A stretch of DNA of 64,000 bases from Piezodorus guildinii. Its lineage: Eukaryota > Arthropoda > Insecta > Hemiptera > Pentatomidae. The notes below the pieces were generated by a model. The model did no database searches. It was not told where the DNA came from and was given only the letters and a program-made list of their open reading frames with translations. Within the stretch, counting starts at the first letter, position 1. Every line of letters begins with the position of its first letter. The translations under genes were made by a program, and so were the position numbers. The stretch lies in NCBI GenBank assembly GCA_023052935.1, contig JAJSOM010000008.1, positions 62,001 to 126,000 of the forward strand, in the 5' to 3' direction. This document shows positions 11,816 to 22,429 of this stretch, piece after piece.

Positions 11816-11820
11816 TGATA

Positions 11821-12548
11821 CATCCGCAATTTTTACGTAATTTAGTTTCTTGGGGAATTCACTTTAAATAGTATGATTGGCCTTTTTTAAACCTATTTTT
11901 ATGTCATGAAAGTATACTTGTATATAGTACAGTAAAATTAGCTAAAAAACAGGCAAAATCCGAACATTGAAAAGAAAAAATCTGAAACCTGTCAGAAATT
12001 GTTCGGTACTCTTTCCTTATGTACTGGTAAAAAGTCCCAGAGTTTTCCGAGCCGGGTTTTCTATAGAGTCCCCTTCTCTATAGAAAACCCGGAACTAGAT
12101 TTTTTTTTTTTGTTCCTTTTATTGTAAATCTCTAAAAAAGCATAATATTTATCAAAATTATTGATCTATATAACATCATTTAAAGTACCTTCAACATTAT
12201 TATACAAATTTTTTAGCTAAAATAAATGATCCCGGAGATTATGAAGGGGTAATATACATGGGATTTCCTCATTTAGTAAAAACTCCATGAAATATAAGTG
12301 CTCAAGGGCAACTGGCAGACCTAATTTTATTGTTTAACATTTTCCATCGTAGACATGATCAATCACAATTCACATACGAGTAAATTCTTATTCAATTATG
12401 ACTATAAAATATATTTAACCATTGGCCCTACCAGCCAGTGTGCTAAGCTTGAAAATTAAACAAAAATAAATAAATCCAAATACTTCGGATTTCCTTCTTT
12501 CCCGTTCCCTCAAACATTTTCTACAAGGGCAATCAATCCTAGTCTTCA
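11821..12548. other. Non-coding, with one perfect hairpin
   Basis: No coding content. Contains the 17-bp-stem hairpin at 12052-12092. Confidence 0.5.
12052..12092. repeat. Perfect 17-bp hairpin
   Basis: Arms at 12052-12068 (CCGGGTTTTCTATAGAG) and 12076-12092 are exact reverse complements with a 7-nt loop. Confidence 0.9.
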
Positions 12549-12757
12549 GAAGATGACGTCAAAACGGGCATTTTATTGTTCATCAGTTGGAAGGACAGTG
12601 ATTTTTCGAAAAAAAATATAATGGACCTTCCAAGCCGTTGGGAAATGGTAATCGCTAACGGTGGTAACTATTTTATGTATTAAATAAATAAATATTAAGC
12701 TGTTCATCAATTTTAATTTTTGTCTAAATTTCCCTTTGAACTTTCCGGACAACCCAA
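12549..12757 (+). mobile_element. mariner right-end remnant (second mariner family)
   Basis: The frame 12549-12683 encodes the last 44 residues of a mariner transposase, ending IMDLPSRWEMVIANGG then NYFMY and TAA. This matches the conserved LP-x-RW-x-x-V...G-x-Y tail of the family. The right inverted repeat GAACTTTCCGGACAACCCAA lies at 12738-12757, followed by TA. The rest of the transposase and the left repeat are missing. It is a different mariner from the one at 48321. Confidence 0.7.
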
Positions 12758-13084
12758 TATATCTTAAAAAGAACAACCAGTGAAGAATTTTGCCTCGCAA
12801 AAGTGAGTTCGGAACCACTGTGCGAAGTCAAAAAGTAAATATATTCAAAAAGTATTTTTTTCCACGGGTATATATGACGAGATTACATGATATTAAGTAG
12901 TAAAACAAATTTAAAAATACATATATACGGAGAAATAAAAATATACAGTAGGTATTAAAAAGAAAATAATTAATATATAATAATTAGCATCGGAAACCAA
13001 CAATTACTTATAGGTTTACTTTTCATCACTCTCCAAAATTTTATACAATTTTTTTTAAGAGATATTTTTCCCAAAAACCTTACC
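12758..13084. other. No gene seen
   Basis: AT-rich sequence, nothing recognised. Confidence 0.5.
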
Positions 13085-13505
13085 TTCCCCAAAGTTTATT
13101 ATGCATCTAAATTACTGTTCTTATGTTCAAGAAAAAAAACTTATAAACAAACATATTTCTCTTTTCTCCATTAGTAGGTTATTAAATTTCTTAAACTTAT
13201 ACATTAACTCGTTCTTTTATCAATATTAACAAGATTTTTGTTAAATTAAATTTTACTACTTTTAGTAAAATCGTAAAAAGGTAAAATACATAGAATAAAG
13301 GGGCTCTTTTTCGCCGATTTTGTTGAAAAATTTAGTATAACATCTACGGCATTTATGCTCCTAAAATCTAAAGTTTCAGTTTTGTACAACTTAATGTTTT
13401 TGAGCTACACTTTTACACAGACTATAATACGGGAATTGATCATTTAGACTTGGGAAGCCATAAAACGTGTATTTTGGTTAAAAACTTGAATGTTTCGCAA
13501 TTGAA
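13085..13505 (-). repeat. TIR-rep copy 5 (minus strand)
   Basis: Reverse-complement landmarks: 'attactgttcttatgttcaa', 'cgtaaaaaggtaaaatacat', 'ggggctctttt' and 'aaaacgtgtattttgg'. It is diverged and incomplete at both ends. Confidence 0.65.
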
Positions 13506-13835
13506 TGTCTCCTCCAGCTGCTCCTAGATTTTATTTTGTAAAACTTAGGAGAACCTAAATTCTTAAAATTGAGTCCCTCTACCGTGACCGGGAATCGTAT
13601 ATCACCACAAATATCGTCACGGACTACAAAAACATACAATCGGGACAAAATCTCAATTCAGACTGACGCTAGAGCAAAAACAAAACACAGTCGAATTAAA
13701 CATCCGTACCGTATCCACGGCTCAACCTAATTAAATTAAAAAAAATATTATTATTTTTAATTCCCGAACGCGCGAACACACACACGCACACACACACACA
13801 TACTGTTATTGTATATATATATATTGTATATATTG

Positions 13836-13904
<69 letters not shown>

Positions 13905-13931
13905 GTATATTGTTATATATATCGTATATAT
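13506..13931. repeat. Spacer with (CA)n and (TA)n tracts
   Basis: No gene. A CA-rich tract lies at about 13779-13801, and a TA-rich tract runs from about 13813 to 13925, purest at 13836-13901. Confidence 0.85.
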
Positions 13932-14228
13932 TGTTAGGAAAAGTGTTGCGATCGTAAAAATTTAGAATTCTAATTTTCAGTGGAAATACACATTTTGGTT
14001 TTTCCTGAGTCCAAATGATCAAGGCCCGAAAAAGGGCAAGTCGAACACGAAAACGGGATCTTGAATAGAACGGCAATTTTTTATTTTAGAAGCGGCTGAA
14101 ATGTTGCCAGAAACTTTTTCATTAATATTGTGAACCAGAATAGTATCATTATATTAAATATTATGTACTTTTTTTATAGATTTTTCCAGAAACGATTTGA
14201 ATTGACTTGTTATATATTTGTAAAGTTT

Positions 14229-14231
<3 letters not shown>
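13932..14231 (+). repeat. TIR-rep copy 4, left part
   Basis: Landmarks 'gtgttgcgatcgtaaaaattt', 'ggaaatacacattttgg', 'gagtccaaatgatcaag' and 'gaaatgttgccag'. It is interrupted at 14232 by LINE element B. I could align only a few bases of it beyond 19045. Confidence 0.7.
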
Positions 14232-14308
<77 letters not shown>

Positions 14309-14584
14309 TGAGAAATATTACAGTTTGTTACATAATGAACATTAGTAATAGAGATGTAGTACACATTCATACAATATATACAGAATAATGATAATAAAGT
14401 CAAATTACATAAAATCGGAAATAAATAAATCCGAATATATACAAGAAAATAACAATTAAAAAAAACAACAACAAACAAATCAAAACAACAACCTGTAGTA
14501 GAGATAAATACAAGTTGGGAAATAATCAAAAATCATACATGCAAACTTAACTATATACAATATGCTAAAGGGACCCTAGACTCC

Positions 14585-14614
14585 GCTGCTCCCTCCACAA
14601 GTGGGGGGAGAAGC
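14585..14614 (-). promoter_or_regulatory. Conserved 3' UTR hairpin (element B)
   Basis: Equivalent of the hairpin at 10899-10928 in element A. Two 14-nt arms pair at 12 of 14 positions, and one pair is C-G where A has T-A. Confidence 0.5.
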
Positions 14615-14754
14615 CGAATCCAAGAGATCCCAGCGCCTCTCACCCGGCGCTTCACTGGTGTAAGCCAGTGGAGGCCGAGCTAGGGCGGAATAGCCACAAA
14701 CATACAGTACATGAGTGGAGGATCTGACCAGTGTCAGAACTCCAGAATAAAAGT

Positions 14755-17424
14755 TTACAAAACGTCGCGGGGCCACTGCCGTTTCAATCTTCGAGGAGGA
14801 TTGTAGCGATGGGTGGAGCTGGAGAGCGATTGAGCAAGAGGATTAGGGTGATGAAGAAGGTTCTGATGGAATTTGGAAAATTTAGATGGTACCAGGTCTA
14901 AAATAAATGGAATATTAAGGTCGTGGTGTAGGGTACAGTTGGTAACGTAATAAGGAGCATTAACTATTGTTCGAAGGACTTTGGAATGGATACTTTTGAT
15001 GTTAGAATGTTTAGTTGTCCCCCATAGTTCAAGTCCGTAGGCCCATATAGGTTTCAGTACTGTCTTATATATTAGTAATTTGTTGTCGACTGTAAGATGA
15101 GATTTTCTGTCCAGTAGTTTGTATAACCGGCCGAATCTGCGGTTGAGTTCTATCCTTTTAAGTCTTGTATGTGGGTTCCACGTCAGTCTTTTGTCTAGTA
15201 AAAAGCCAAGGTACCGGACTGTGTCTGAGGAAGGAAGCGGTATGGAATTGAATTTAACTGTTGGACAGGATTTACGTCGAAGGGTGAAGGTGACGTGTGT
15301 ACATTTGCTTTCGTTTACCTTAATTCGCCAAGCCTTACACCAGTCTTCGACAAGGGAAAGGTGCCTTTGGAGATTTAGCGATGCTACTTCAGGATCGGAA
15401 TCGGATGATAAAATGGCTGTGTCATCAGCAAATGTTGCCAGAAAGGTTTTGGGATCGGTAGGGATATCGGTGGTGTAGAGGATGTAGAGGACGGGTCCTA
15501 AGACGCTGCCTTGAGGAACACCGGCCTCAACAGAATAATGTTTGGAAAATTCGGAACCACAACGAACTCGGAAGGAGCGGTTTGATAAATAGGATCGGAG
15601 GATTAGGTATAAAGATTGAGGTAAATGGGTTTTGAGCTTAAAGAGCAGTCCCGGGTGCCATACCCGGTCAAAAGCTTGAGCTATGTCCAGAAAGGCACTC
15701 GAACAATACTCCTTGCACTCAAGGGCGGAGGAAATGTGGTCTACAACTCGGAGTCCTTGCTGAACCGTGGAATGTTGAGGACGGAATCCAAACTGGTGTG
15801 GAGGAAAATTATGAAATTTGGCTAGGATTCGTTTTAATAGGAGTTTTTCGAAGATTTTGGAGAGGATCGGAAGAAGGCTAATAGGTCTGTAGGATGACGT
15901 ACAGTTGGAGGGTTTGCCTGGTTTTAGGAAAAGGATGATAGTCGAGTGTTTCCACAACAGAGGGAAATAGGTAGTGCATAGGATACAGTTATAGATATAT
16001 GTAAGGAATGTAATGGCTTTAGATGGAAGTTGTCTTAGGATTTGAGGAGTAAGGAGATCGTATCCAGGGGATTTACGGAGAGGAAGCTTTTTAAGAAGAT
16101 ATTTGACCTCAGAGGGATTGATTGCTTTAGGTAGTAAGGAAATTGGTATCGATGACGTAAGGAACTCTTCAACTATTGCGGTATGGGTTGGATTGAGATC
16201 AGAATGAGGAGTGAATACCTTGGAAAGGTGTAGTGCGAATTCCTGGGCCCTATCTTTGTCAGAAGCAGCCCAGGAATTATCACTACGCCGGAGAGGATGG
16301 GATATCAGGGGGGATTTAAGAATTCTCTTCGTGACATTCCACAAGGAATTGTCACGAGTCGATAAAGAGGAGAGGTAGGAATTGTAGGATTGGGAACGGA
16401 AGATCGCCAACTCCCGCTTTAATTGTCTAGAATAAAAGTTATAGGAGTGGCGAACTGATGGGTGACGGGTGCGTTGCCATAATGCTCTGGCTCGGCGTTT
16501 AGTGTGGATTAGGTCTAGGAGGTGTTGTGGTAAATGGTTTTTGTAAGGATTTATTTGGGAGTGCTTGGGAAAGGAGGCAGTCCAGGCGGCTTGTTGAATC
16601 GAGGTTGTAAAGGAATAGACGGCATTGTCAAGGTCAGTTTGGGTTTTGAGAGTTACTTTGAGGTCAATATCATTGGTGAGGATTTCGCGGAAGAGGTTCC
16701 AGTTGATAGGGCCTCTGATAAATGACGGTGGGACAGGTTTAGGAATAGGTGTTAAGGATACATTTAGGATCAGTGGACTATGGTCAGAGGATAGTTCATC
16801 AAGGCGAGTTACGGAATAGTTCAGGGAGCCTAATCCGCTGTGGATGAAGAAGTCAAGGATGTCTGGATTACGGTTAGGGTCTGTTGGCCAGTAGGTAGGG
16901 GAATTGGGAGGTAGGAGATTAAGGCGTCGGGAGTTGAGTGCAGCCTGCAATGTCCGTCCACGAGTATTTGTGGTTCTGGAACCCCATTGTTGGTGCTTGG
17001 CGTTTAGGTCTGCACCCAGAATAAAGTGATTCCCCAATGAGTTGAGGAAGGATCCAAATTGGGCAGAAGAAATGGGATGTTTAGGAGGGCAGTATGCTGA
17101 TGCGATGACGAGCGGAAAAGAAAAGGTCTTGATTATAACAGAGGTGGCTTGTAGGAAGTCGTGGGCGGGAAGTGGGTGTAAGTGGTGGGAGAGGGAACGG
17201 TGGACAATGCCAGCAGTACCGGCATGGGCTTTGCCATCTGGATGGTCTGTCCGGTATGTCGTGTATTCAGGTATTTTGAAGTACTGTTTAGTGGTTAGTC
17301 TAGTTTCAGTAATGAGTGCAACATCAACTTTTTTGTCTTGCAGTAAGGCTGTAAGTTCGTCAGTGTGAGTTCTAACACCATTCGCATTCCATAGGAGAAT
17401 AGATAAGGAATTAGGTGAGGTCAT
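14755..17424 (-). CDS. ORF2: endonuclease-reverse transcriptase, element B
   Basis: An 889-aa protein for target-primed reverse transcription. Residues 1-225 form the APE-type endonuclease: LLWNANGVRTH, ITETRL, ASAYCPP, GADLNAKHQQWG, DILDFF and SSDHSPLIL. RT blocks follow in order: SPGYDLLTPQIL (~450), SYRPISLLPILSKIFEKLL (~510), HQFGFRPQHSTVQQ, AFLDIAQAFDRVWHPG, AGVPQGSVLGPVLYILY and the FADDTAILS box (~680). The thumb contains RYLGFLLDKRLTWNPHT. No RNase H domain follows, consistent with the Jockey clade. The ATG directly follows the ORF1 stop (TAA then ATG), which suggests re-initiation by the same ribosome. I see no frameshift or missing catalytic residue. Confidence 0.95.
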   Translation of the reverse strand: MTSPNSLSILLWNANGVRTHTDELTALLQDKKVDVALITETRLTTKQYFKIPEYTTYRTDHPDGKAHAGTAGIVHRSLSHHLHPLPAHDFLQATSVIIKTFSFPLVIASAYCPPKHPISSAQFGSFLNSLGNHFILGADLNAKHQQWGSRTTNTRGRTLQAALNSRRLNLLPPNSPTYWPTDPNRNPDILDFFIHSGLGSLNYSVTRLDELSSDHSPLILNVSLTPIPKPVPPSFIRGPINWNLFREILTNDIDLKVTLKTQTDLDNAVYSFTTSIQQAAWTASFPKHSQINPYKNHLPQHLLDLIHTKRRARALWQRTRHPSVRHSYNFYSRQLKRELAIFRSQSYNSYLSSLSTRDNSLWNVTKRILKSPLISHPLRRSDNSWAASDKDRAQEFALHLSKVFTPHSDLNPTHTAIVEEFLTSSIPISLLPKAINPSEVKYLLKKLPLRKSPGYDLLTPQILRQLPSKAITFLTYIYNCILCTTYFPLLWKHSTIILFLKPGKPSNCTSSYRPISLLPILSKIFEKLLLKRILAKFHNFPPHQFGFRPQHSTVQQGLRVVDHISSALECKEYCSSAFLDIAQAFDRVWHPGLLFKLKTHLPQSLYLILRSYLSNRSFRVRCGSEFSKHYSVEAGVPQGSVLGPVLYILYTTDIPTDPKTFLATFADDTAILSSDSDPEVASLNLQRHLSLVEDWCKAWRIKVNESKCTHVTFTLRRKSCPTVKFNSIPLPSSDTVRYLGFLLDKRLTWNPHTRLKRIELNRRFGRLYKLLDRKSHLTVDNKLLIYKTVLKPIWAYGLELWGTTKHSNIKSIHSKVLRTIVNAPYYVTNCTLHHDLNIPFILDLVPSKFSKFHQNLLHHPNPLAQSLSSSTHRYNPPRRLKRQWPRDVL

Positions 17425-18744
17425 TTATGGCTTTTTTATGGCAGGAATGAGATTTGATACAAGATTCGTAAGGATTGTGATTAGGGGCATGACAAGGGAT
17501 TTGATTTCGGAAATGAAGGATGTCATCAAACTGGTAAGGTCTGTGGCATTTGAAGGAGGTGGGATATGAGAGATTTGTTGTGGATGAGGATTTTTAGGAT
17601 TGATTACGTTTTGAGGAAGAGGTATTTGTTGAATGGACTGAGGATATTGAGGTACATTTTGCAGTTCCGGCAGGGCCTCGGTTTCACTAGATTGGTTCCC
17701 ACCTCCAAGTAAGTGGGCAAATGATACATTAGCATCGATTATTTTAGAGGGTTCTCTTCTAGTTGTTGTTTGTCTTGCTGTTTCATCCAGTACCTGGGGT
17801 TTTTGATACCTGGTCCTTAGTTCCTTATAGATTTGGCATCCTTTGTAGTTGGCCGGGTGGTCCTTGAGGCAACGAGCACATACAGCGGGTGTTGACTTCG
17901 GTTTTGTACATTCCACAGACTTGTGCTGTTCACTGCATTTCACGCAGCGTGGTATGTGATAACAGTAACTTTTGGTATGACCATACGCCTGACAATTGTG
18001 ACATTGAACAATTTCTCTCTTGGTGTAAGGTTTTTCGACTTTTACACTTGTATAGTACAGTCTTTTTAGATCATAAATTTGTTCTACCCCTGACAATGGT
18101 TCCAAGTCAACGAAGAATAGCGGAAGTTGAACCCTATCTTTTATGACATTAGTGACTTGGCGCACTTTGTAACCCATCTCCATAAGTTCTTCTTTGATTG
18201 CTTCAACTGGTGTAGAAGAATGTAGATTTCTTATTACAACTCTAAGAGATCTCTCTTGGCGTAACTGATAAGTGTGGAAATCCGCTTTAGTATCAGTTAG
18301 ATATTTCACTATTTTTCTATACGTCTCGGCGGTGGTCGGTGATATTTTGGTGTCATTGATTCTACTCATACAGTAGTAGCTGGTGGAGTCGGTAATTTTA
18401 TTCAATTGAGCACACAACAACTGAAAATTTTTAATACTTTTGACAAATATCGGTGGAGGCCGTGGTTCACTGGGTGTAGGAGCAGATTCCATGTTATCTT
18501 TTTCATTATGTAGGATTTGAAAAGGATTTGGGGTGAAAAACGGAGATTCGTCAGTCATTCCTTCTGACGATGTGCCAGGTTGTGGTTCAGATTCGGTATT
18601 AGTACCTGAAGGGGTTGCTTGCTGATTTAATTTTTTATTGGTATCACGGCGGGGTCTTTGTTTTATGGGAGGCGTGATTGAACCACTAGATCTAGATCTT
18701 TTAGTTGATGCTTTGGAGGACATCACTTGGTGAAAATATCGCAT
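17425..18744 (-). CDS. ORF1 (Gag-like RNA-binding protein), element B
   Basis: Ortholog of the element A ORF1, about 439 aa from the ATG at 18744, which is conserved in A. A further in-frame ATG lies at 18795, but the residues between have no counterpart in A, so I chose the shared start. MSSKAST at 18723 is another conserved candidate. The order is: basic Ser/Pro/Thr-rich N-terminus, PRE_C2HC-like domain (LRVVIRNLHSSTPVEAIKEE), then knuckles CHNCQAYGHTKSYC, CVKCSEQHKSVEC and CARCLKDHPANYKGC. A hydrophobic C-terminal segment precedes the stop. Confidence 0.93.
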   Translation of the reverse strand: MRYFHQVMSSKASTKRSRSSGSITPPIKQRPRRDTNKKLNQQATPSGTNTESEPQPGTSSEGMTDESPFFTPNPFQILHNEKDNMESAPTPSEPRPPPIFVKSIKNFQLLCAQLNKITDSTSYYCMSRINDTKISPTTAETYRKIVKYLTDTKADFHTYQLRQERSLRVVIRNLHSSTPVEAIKEELMEMGYKVRQVTNVIKDRVQLPLFFVDLEPLSGVEQIYDLKRLYYTSVKVEKPYTKREIVQCHNCQAYGHTKSYCYHIPRCVKCSEQHKSVECTKPKSTPAVCARCLKDHPANYKGCQIYKELRTRYQKPQVLDETARQTTTRREPSKIIDANVSFAHLLGGGNQSSETEALPELQNVPQYPQSIQQIPLPQNVINPKNPHPQQISHIPPPSNATDLTSLMTSFISEIKSLVMPLITILTNLVSNLIPAIKKP

Positions 18745-19044
18745 TTCATGTGAAGAAGTTAATAAGATAATAACTAGATGTGGAAAATAAAACAATAACT
18801 AAAGAAAAGAAAACCAATCCCGGCCTTGCCGAGCTATTGGCAATCAGCTGATGTGAAGAGGTTACCCAGCATTCACTTTACACCGTAAATTGTAACAAAA
18901 CTTACTGTTTTTTGCTCCAATATTTACTGCAGTTGTTATCCTGAAGCCTGGTGATGTTTTCAAGATTGCACTGAAGTGAATTCCAACTGAAAAAGCAAGA
19001 AATCCAAAAGACGATTTGAATGATGACTGCTATACTCATGCGCA
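18745..19044 (-). other. 5' UTR of element B
   Basis: Matches 6475-6775 of element A, including GAGTATAGCAGTCAT near the 5' end and 'ggagcaaa..acagtaag'. It should contain the internal Pol II promoter expected for this clade. I see no TATA box. Confidence 0.7.
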
Positions 19045-19056
19045 TAAAGTTTAACT

Positions 19057-19684
19057 AACGTAGGTTGATTATATTATTATAGGTAGATAGGTACTTAATT
19101 AAATCGAGAAATTACTTCTAATGGTATACAATGCGAGGTATCTTATAGGTAACCAACCAATTTCAACCTGAGTGAGAAGTCTAGAGTTATTCTGTGAGAC
19201 CATAACGAAATAGAAGCATGATATAAATAATTTTTTGTGTATTCACTTACATATGTCCTCTAACACGGATGTTGAGACCTACCAAATACAAAGCGATTTG
19301 ACCCTGCAGTGTCCAAACTCATGTACAGATGTTCCAAGTTCTAGGCACCATCTGGGACAGGAACCGCTCACCAATCCCAAACTGACTTATAATGAATTCA
19401 GGGACAGGGAGTGAAATTGTTGAGTTGGTTAACATTTATGGTTAACTCAATCTCAAGCGGAAGATTTTGATGCGAAGCGAAATTGGGAATTTATTATCTT
19501 GGTAACTGTCCATATTGCGCAAGAAATCGATTTCATTAAGAGGTTATATCAATGGCTTATTACTTCGCTTTGCTAAGACAACTTTATTTTTTCATTAAGA
19601 GCGACCACCAATAAAGGAATATCCAGTCGTATTGCAGAAATAGAAAACCTGTACATCTACAACCTATGAAGGCACGTGAATTAA
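19057..19684. other. No gene seen
   Basis: Right flank of element B; mixed composition, no coding motif. Confidence 0.5.
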
Positions 19685-19785
19685 AATTTATAATATTTTT
19701 TTGGATTTATTTTAATTTAAATCTAATTAGGTTGCAACGGAGGTAAGTGAAAGTCGTGTGTTTTGCGCACCAGATTTTTAAAGCA
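19685..19785 (+). repeat. TIR-rep right end (copy 10)
   Basis: Contains the right terminal block GGAGGTAAGTGAAAGTCGTG followed by 'gcgcaccagattttt'. It may be the displaced end of copy 4, but the intervening sequence does not match the family. Confidence 0.6.
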
Positions 19786-20088
19786 TATAATATAATTATC
19801 AAAAAGGGATTCACTTTCAGTCTTCCTTTAGCTAGGGGAGGACCGTAAGCCAATCAGTGGCAACTCACATAAAAAGATATAAGGAGTGATCACCATACCC
19901 TTCAATAGCGAATCGTGGTCACTGAACAGAGGTGCAGCCAAGGACCAACACGGTCTGTCGCACTGTAAATGATAAGAATATGTATAACATATTATGTATC
20001 ATAACAATTGTAAAAATTGCCATTTTGGCTCCTTCAATACTGCTATGAATGAGGCGAACCTTTTACTTAAGTATTAAGTTGCAACATA

Positions 20089-20556
20089 AGTTCATAGCGT
20101 TTTTTACTGGTTATTACAATAAAAATTTCAGGTTCTTGTAAATATTTTTAATCTATTTTATATGACCCATTTTGATCTATTAAGTTTTGTCATATTTCAG
20201 GAATCATTTTTTAATTTGTTTATCATCTACGATTGAAGGACAACCCGCGCGCTTTGCGTCTTCCTAGTCAAAACTTCTCGACTTACACACTACAATTTAT
20301 TTTAATTATCTGTGTAGTAGATTTTCCTTTTTGGAAACAAAAAAATCATTAAATGACTAAAATGAATGTTTTCCTCTTTCATTTTGAACAAGAAAAATAC
20401 CACTTAAAGGTAAGGAATCTCGGATTGAAACTGATAAACAAAACCACTTTAACAAATCTTTTTTTTTTGGAATATGTAACCATTATTAGATATAGTAAAT
20501 ATAATTTTATAAAAAGAGAGAGGATTAAATTGAAGTGTTCAAAAACGCTATGAACT
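20089..20556. mobile_element. 468-bp TA-flanked MITE
   Basis: Inverted ends AGTTCATAGCGTTTTT (left) and its complement (right) are bounded by TA at 20087-20088 and 20557-20558. This fits a non-autonomous Tc1/mariner-type element. A 66-codon frame inside (20353-20553) matches nothing I know and is probably not a gene. Confidence 0.75.
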
Positions 20557-20604
20557 TATTAAAACCCAATACAAAAGCTAATTCACATGACTATCACAAG
20601 GTGA

Positions 20605-20835
20605 ATCCGGACTTACAGACCTAAGCTGTGGGGCTTTACTATCGAATTCAACTCGAATCCAATAGCAAATCCTTAATGCTCCTTACTTCTACAGAAATAA
20701 GCTAATCCATAAAGGCTTTAATGTCCCCATTCGTCGCTGGTTTGGCCCTAACCAGGTACTATTCCATTCATGACAAGCTCCTTACCTACACTAATTTAAT
20801 AGCTTCAATTTTTGCTTCATAGTATGAATAGGAGT
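20605..20835 (+). pseudogene. Jockey LINE RT fragment (family J2)
   Basis: Degraded nucleotide match to the 3' RT region of the LINE at 23-864: 'aatgctccttacttctac', 'aataagctaatccataaagg' and 'ccaggtactattccattcatg'. It contains several stops. Confidence 0.65.
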
Positions 20836-21012
20836 GTGAAACTAGGACGCCTGTGAGACCATCTGATATTGAATATTTTTTGAGTGCTAAACATTCTCCA
20901 CAATTATTCCTTAAATTTATTAGATGTATTCAATTTAATAAATAATAATTTTCAATATATAAATAATTTAAAAACTTGTCCGATACAAACTAAAAGGTGA
21001 GCCCCAACATTA

Positions 21013-21227
21013 GATTTCTTCTTCTTATTTATCTTTCCTCTCTACCGCACAGCAGTGTGAGGGGGTCGCTTGTAGAGGCCGATCCAGGTATTCCTATTAT
21101 GCGCCATTTCTCTTGCTCATCTCCAATCTATATCTATTTCTACAGGCCTTCCTGATCCCATCCTCCCAAGTCTTTCTAGGTCTTCCTCTTGGTCTCCTTC
21201 CCTCAACTTTCACCTCATACGTTGCTT
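21013..21227 (-). pseudogene. RTE-type LINE 3' fragment
   Basis: The minus strand encodes GRPRKTW-like residues ('cctcttggtctcc' on the plus strand), then an Arg/Trp-rich tail, ending in 'aagaagaagaaa'. This is the typical C-terminus and short-repeat tail of RTE-like elements. Confidence 0.45.
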
Positions 21228-21229
21228 AT

Positions 21230-21372
21230 GCCTAGAATTTCTACCGAATGGATTCCAAGAGATCGAAAGAGATGGCGAGACCACTGACGAGGTGGAGGGA
21301 CGAACTATTGCAAGTAGTGGGGGATTGTTGGTCTACAGTTTGCAGAAATAGGCAAATGTGGAGTAATGTTAC
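21230..21372 (+). pseudogene. Second RTE-type C-terminal fragment
   Basis: The plus strand reads, with a frameshift, EWIPRDRKR, then a TRWRDEL-like block, then a CRNRQMWSN-like block. This resembles the conserved PRxGKRSRGRP..TRW segment at the end of RTE-type polyproteins. It lies tail-to-tail with the preceding fragment. Confidence 0.4.
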
Positions 21373-21439
21373 AAAAAATCAGTCATTAAATACATGGTTA
21401 TAAATTATAGTTTGAACAAGGAAAGAAATGTTTAATTGT

Positions 21440-21600
21440 GGGTATATTTAAGTTCAAGAATGTAAATAACAGCAGGAACTAAGAAGAGAAAATTTTGTTA
21501 ATTTTTTTATTTTAATTCCAATACCAGACTTGTACCTCCCAAGGTAGAGGCTTGTTGTTCTATTAAGGACAAAATAAAGCTATTATTATTATTATTATTA
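21440..21600 (+). mobile_element. Possible CR1/RTE-like LINE 3' tail
   Basis: The sequence 'acaaaataaagc' is followed by a (TTA)n tract at about 21576-21600, the arrangement seen at the ends of LINEs with short-repeat tails. No coding part is recognisable. Confidence 0.3.
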
Positions 21601-22429
21601 ATATCCTTTTCCACTGGTGGTTCCAGGTCAGATAGAAGACCGGAAAATATTGTCGAAGAACTAAATTTAAAATCGCTTATGGAAGTTCCATATTCATCAG
21701 TATCAATAAACAAACGAAGCTTAGACAAACATTTACTGACAGTATATTTCTCAGCTGTCCAATGAAATATTAACAGCCAACTGTACGGGCCTTGTCGAAT
21801 GAAGACAGATGACCGTTTATTAAATTTTATAAAAAATAAAGTAACCTCAACCGGCTTAACTGAACTTATTAAAATAAAAAATGAAATCATACAAATTACA
21901 CTTTTTTCTTCTTAAAATAAAATATAAAAATTTCTTATAAATAAAATTGGAGGCTGATGTCTACTTCACCACTATTTTATTGAAAAAAATAAAAATTTCG
22001 ATAACATTTAGTCTCTAAAGATATTAAATTTAACTATCATAACACTATTTAATTTAAATAAAATATAAACAAAATCACTGATATTCGTAAAACATTTTAC
22101 GTCGATGTAATCGATCGCTGGCGCTCATTTTTTTTTAACGAATTTTGTTGTACATTTTTCCTTCAAAATAAATCATAACAGTTCCTACTCATCAATTTTT
22201 ACTATGTTTTCTTTCCTCATGGTGATATCCATGGATCTAATCTTTTCATAGTCTTTAAAGCTATTAAAGATAACCCAATACATTCTGACACTTTCCTTTC
22301 TAAAGTAAGCTAATGACACTTTAGTCTTATCAGTAAATAATGAACCGATTACTGCAGCCGTAATTCGTTAATTCTACACCTAACAGGTCCCATTAAATAA
22401 CCTTTATCCTTCGATGCGAACCTATGAAT
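21601..22429. other. No recognised gene
   Basis: A 127-codon minus-strand frame (21507-21890) crosses the (TTA)n tract and shows no known motif. I do not accept it as a gene. Confidence 0.45.

Larger units (their letters stand above)
14233..19044 (-). mobile_element. Full-length Jockey-clade LINE, element B (apparently intact)
   Basis: A 4.8-kb copy of the same family as element A, on the minus strand. A duplication TAAAGTTTAACT lies at 14221-14232 and 19045-19056. The A tail (T run at 14232-14306) is about 75 nt, much longer than A's, suggesting a younger insertion. The 5' UTR occupies 18745-19044. ORF1 and ORF2 are both uninterrupted and all endonuclease and RT catalytic motifs are present. 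It is inserted in a TIR-rep copy. Of the Jockey copies here this is the best candidate for an active element. Confidence 0.95.

Noticed and set aside
14130..14345. Frame with long poly-Phe
   Set aside because: It is the T run representing element B's A tail.
21507..21890. 127-codon gene on the minus strand
   Set aside because: It crosses a (TTA)n tract giving poly-Asn and shows no motif.
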